NCBI RefSeq assembly: GCF_016862395.1 | Contig: NZ_BOMW01000018.1 | Coordinates: 45,315-109,314, forward strand | Length of the DNA stretch: 64,000 nt | DNA from: Actinoplanes siamensis | GTDB taxonomy: Bacteria > Actinomycetota > Actinomycetes > Mycobacteriales > Micromonosporaceae | Direction of reading: 5' to 3' | Part shown: positions 63,775 to 64,000 of the stretch, piece by piece | Position numbering within the stretch: position 1 is the first letter of the stretch | Layout of the letters: each line of letters starts with the position of its first letter | Notes under the pieces: model-generated | The model's input: the letters and a program-made list of their open reading frames with translations, nothing else | What the model was told of the DNA's origin: nothing | Databases searched by the model: none | Translations under genes and position numbers: made by a program

Positions 63775-64000
63775 ATGCCCGCCACGATCGACGACGTACT
63801 GACCGAAGCGCTCTTCGCCTCGGACTTACAACGTTCCCAGGAACCCACCGCGGAGCTGATCAGAGAGGCCGTCACCGCTACCGTCTCCCGCCTCGGGGCG
63901 TCCGAGTGCGCGGCGCTGGTGGCCCAGGAGTTCGGCGAGCACCCGGACTGCGCCCTCGGCCGGATGCGGTGGGCGCGCACCGCGGTCCGGCGCGCCTTCG
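63775..64000 (+). CDS. Hypothetical protein with a TTA codon, cut by the window edge
   Basis: The 5' 75 codons of a gene that runs off the right end. ATG 63775 follows a strong GGAGGAACCG. The product starts MPATIDDVLTEALFASDLQ and is helical and acidic, with ECAALVAQEFGEHPDCALGR containing two cysteines. Codon 63826-63828 is TTA, rare in this genome, which may put it under developmental (bldA-like) control. Divergent from the receiver-domain gene. No family recognised. Confidence 0.65.
   Translation, partial: MPATIDDVLTEALFASDLQRSQEPTAELIREAVTATVSRLGASECAALVAQEFGEHPDCALGRMRWARTAVRRAF

Overview
The window is very GC-rich, has almost no AT-rich stretches outside a few promoters and operators, uses GTG starts freely and TTA codons very rarely, and is full of one-component regulators and orphan histidine kinases. 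Together with an EshA-type encapsulin, a 2-methylisoborneol operon, class E (LAxTG) sortase substrates and an actinobacterial FBP-domain protein, this points to a filamentous actinomycete, most likely a Micromonosporaceae member such as Actinoplanes. That placement is inferred from gene content, not from a marker gene. No rRNA, tRNA, CRISPR array, transposase or prophage was seen.

Layout. 51-5472: a GH13 glycosidase behind a tiny secreted-peptide gene, a PLP aminotransferase, an aldo/keto reductase, and a single-domain voltage-gated channel. 5853-9309: a three-gene minus-strand operon encoding an encapsulin shell (EshA, family 2B), 2-methylisoborneol synthase and geranyl diphosphate methyltransferase, ending in a strong hairpin terminator. 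9665-23195: secreted and hypothetical proteins, a shikimate-dehydrogenase-like enzyme, a CadD-like transporter, a TetR/oxidoreductase pair with paired operators, and four sensor histidine kinases (GAF, GAF, MASE1-PAS, CHASE-PAS) without response regulators. 23207-23430: the frameshifted stump of a MalG-type sugar permease. 23441-25898: a sulfonate/nitrate-type ABC transporter. 25944-31476: a P-loop kinase, a DUF1444-like protein, an operator with tandem 16-bp repeats beside a decapitated gene start, a TetR, two related small secreted proteins, and a BNR-repeat/MoaD-like pair. 31502-41153: a soluble GAF chemoreceptor, a stress protein, a CBS-domain membrane protein, an ArsB-like carrier, a large PAS/GAF kinase and a TetR.

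41356-48660 is the most novel part: a serine/threonine kinase followed by a compact operon of OleA-like ketosynthase, GT2, OleC-like AMP ligase, GT2, cytochrome P450 and OleD-like dehydrogenase. Four of the five junctions overlap by 4 nt, and the first GT2 carries a TTA codon. OleA, OleD and OleC together normally make a beta-lactone from two acyl chains. No OleB decarboxylase is seen, so the operon could make a retained, oxidised and glycosylated beta-lactone or a related lipid. This is inference.

49085-64000: a GtrA-like membrane protein behind paired palindromes, a TetR, an LAxTG surface protein, cytochrome c oxidase subunit I, DNA polymerase IV divergent from an alpha-hydroxy-acid oxidase, YccF and YeaQ-type small membrane proteins, an NYN-domain protein, a TetR/GH3 beta-glucosidase pair, a stand-alone receiver domain, and a partial hypothetical gene with a TTA codon at the right edge.

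A hairpin element with 9-nt arms and an 8-nt loop recurs at five places between genes or at gene ends, sometimes within a 62-63 bp tandem unit, and looks like a REP-type repeat family of this genome.
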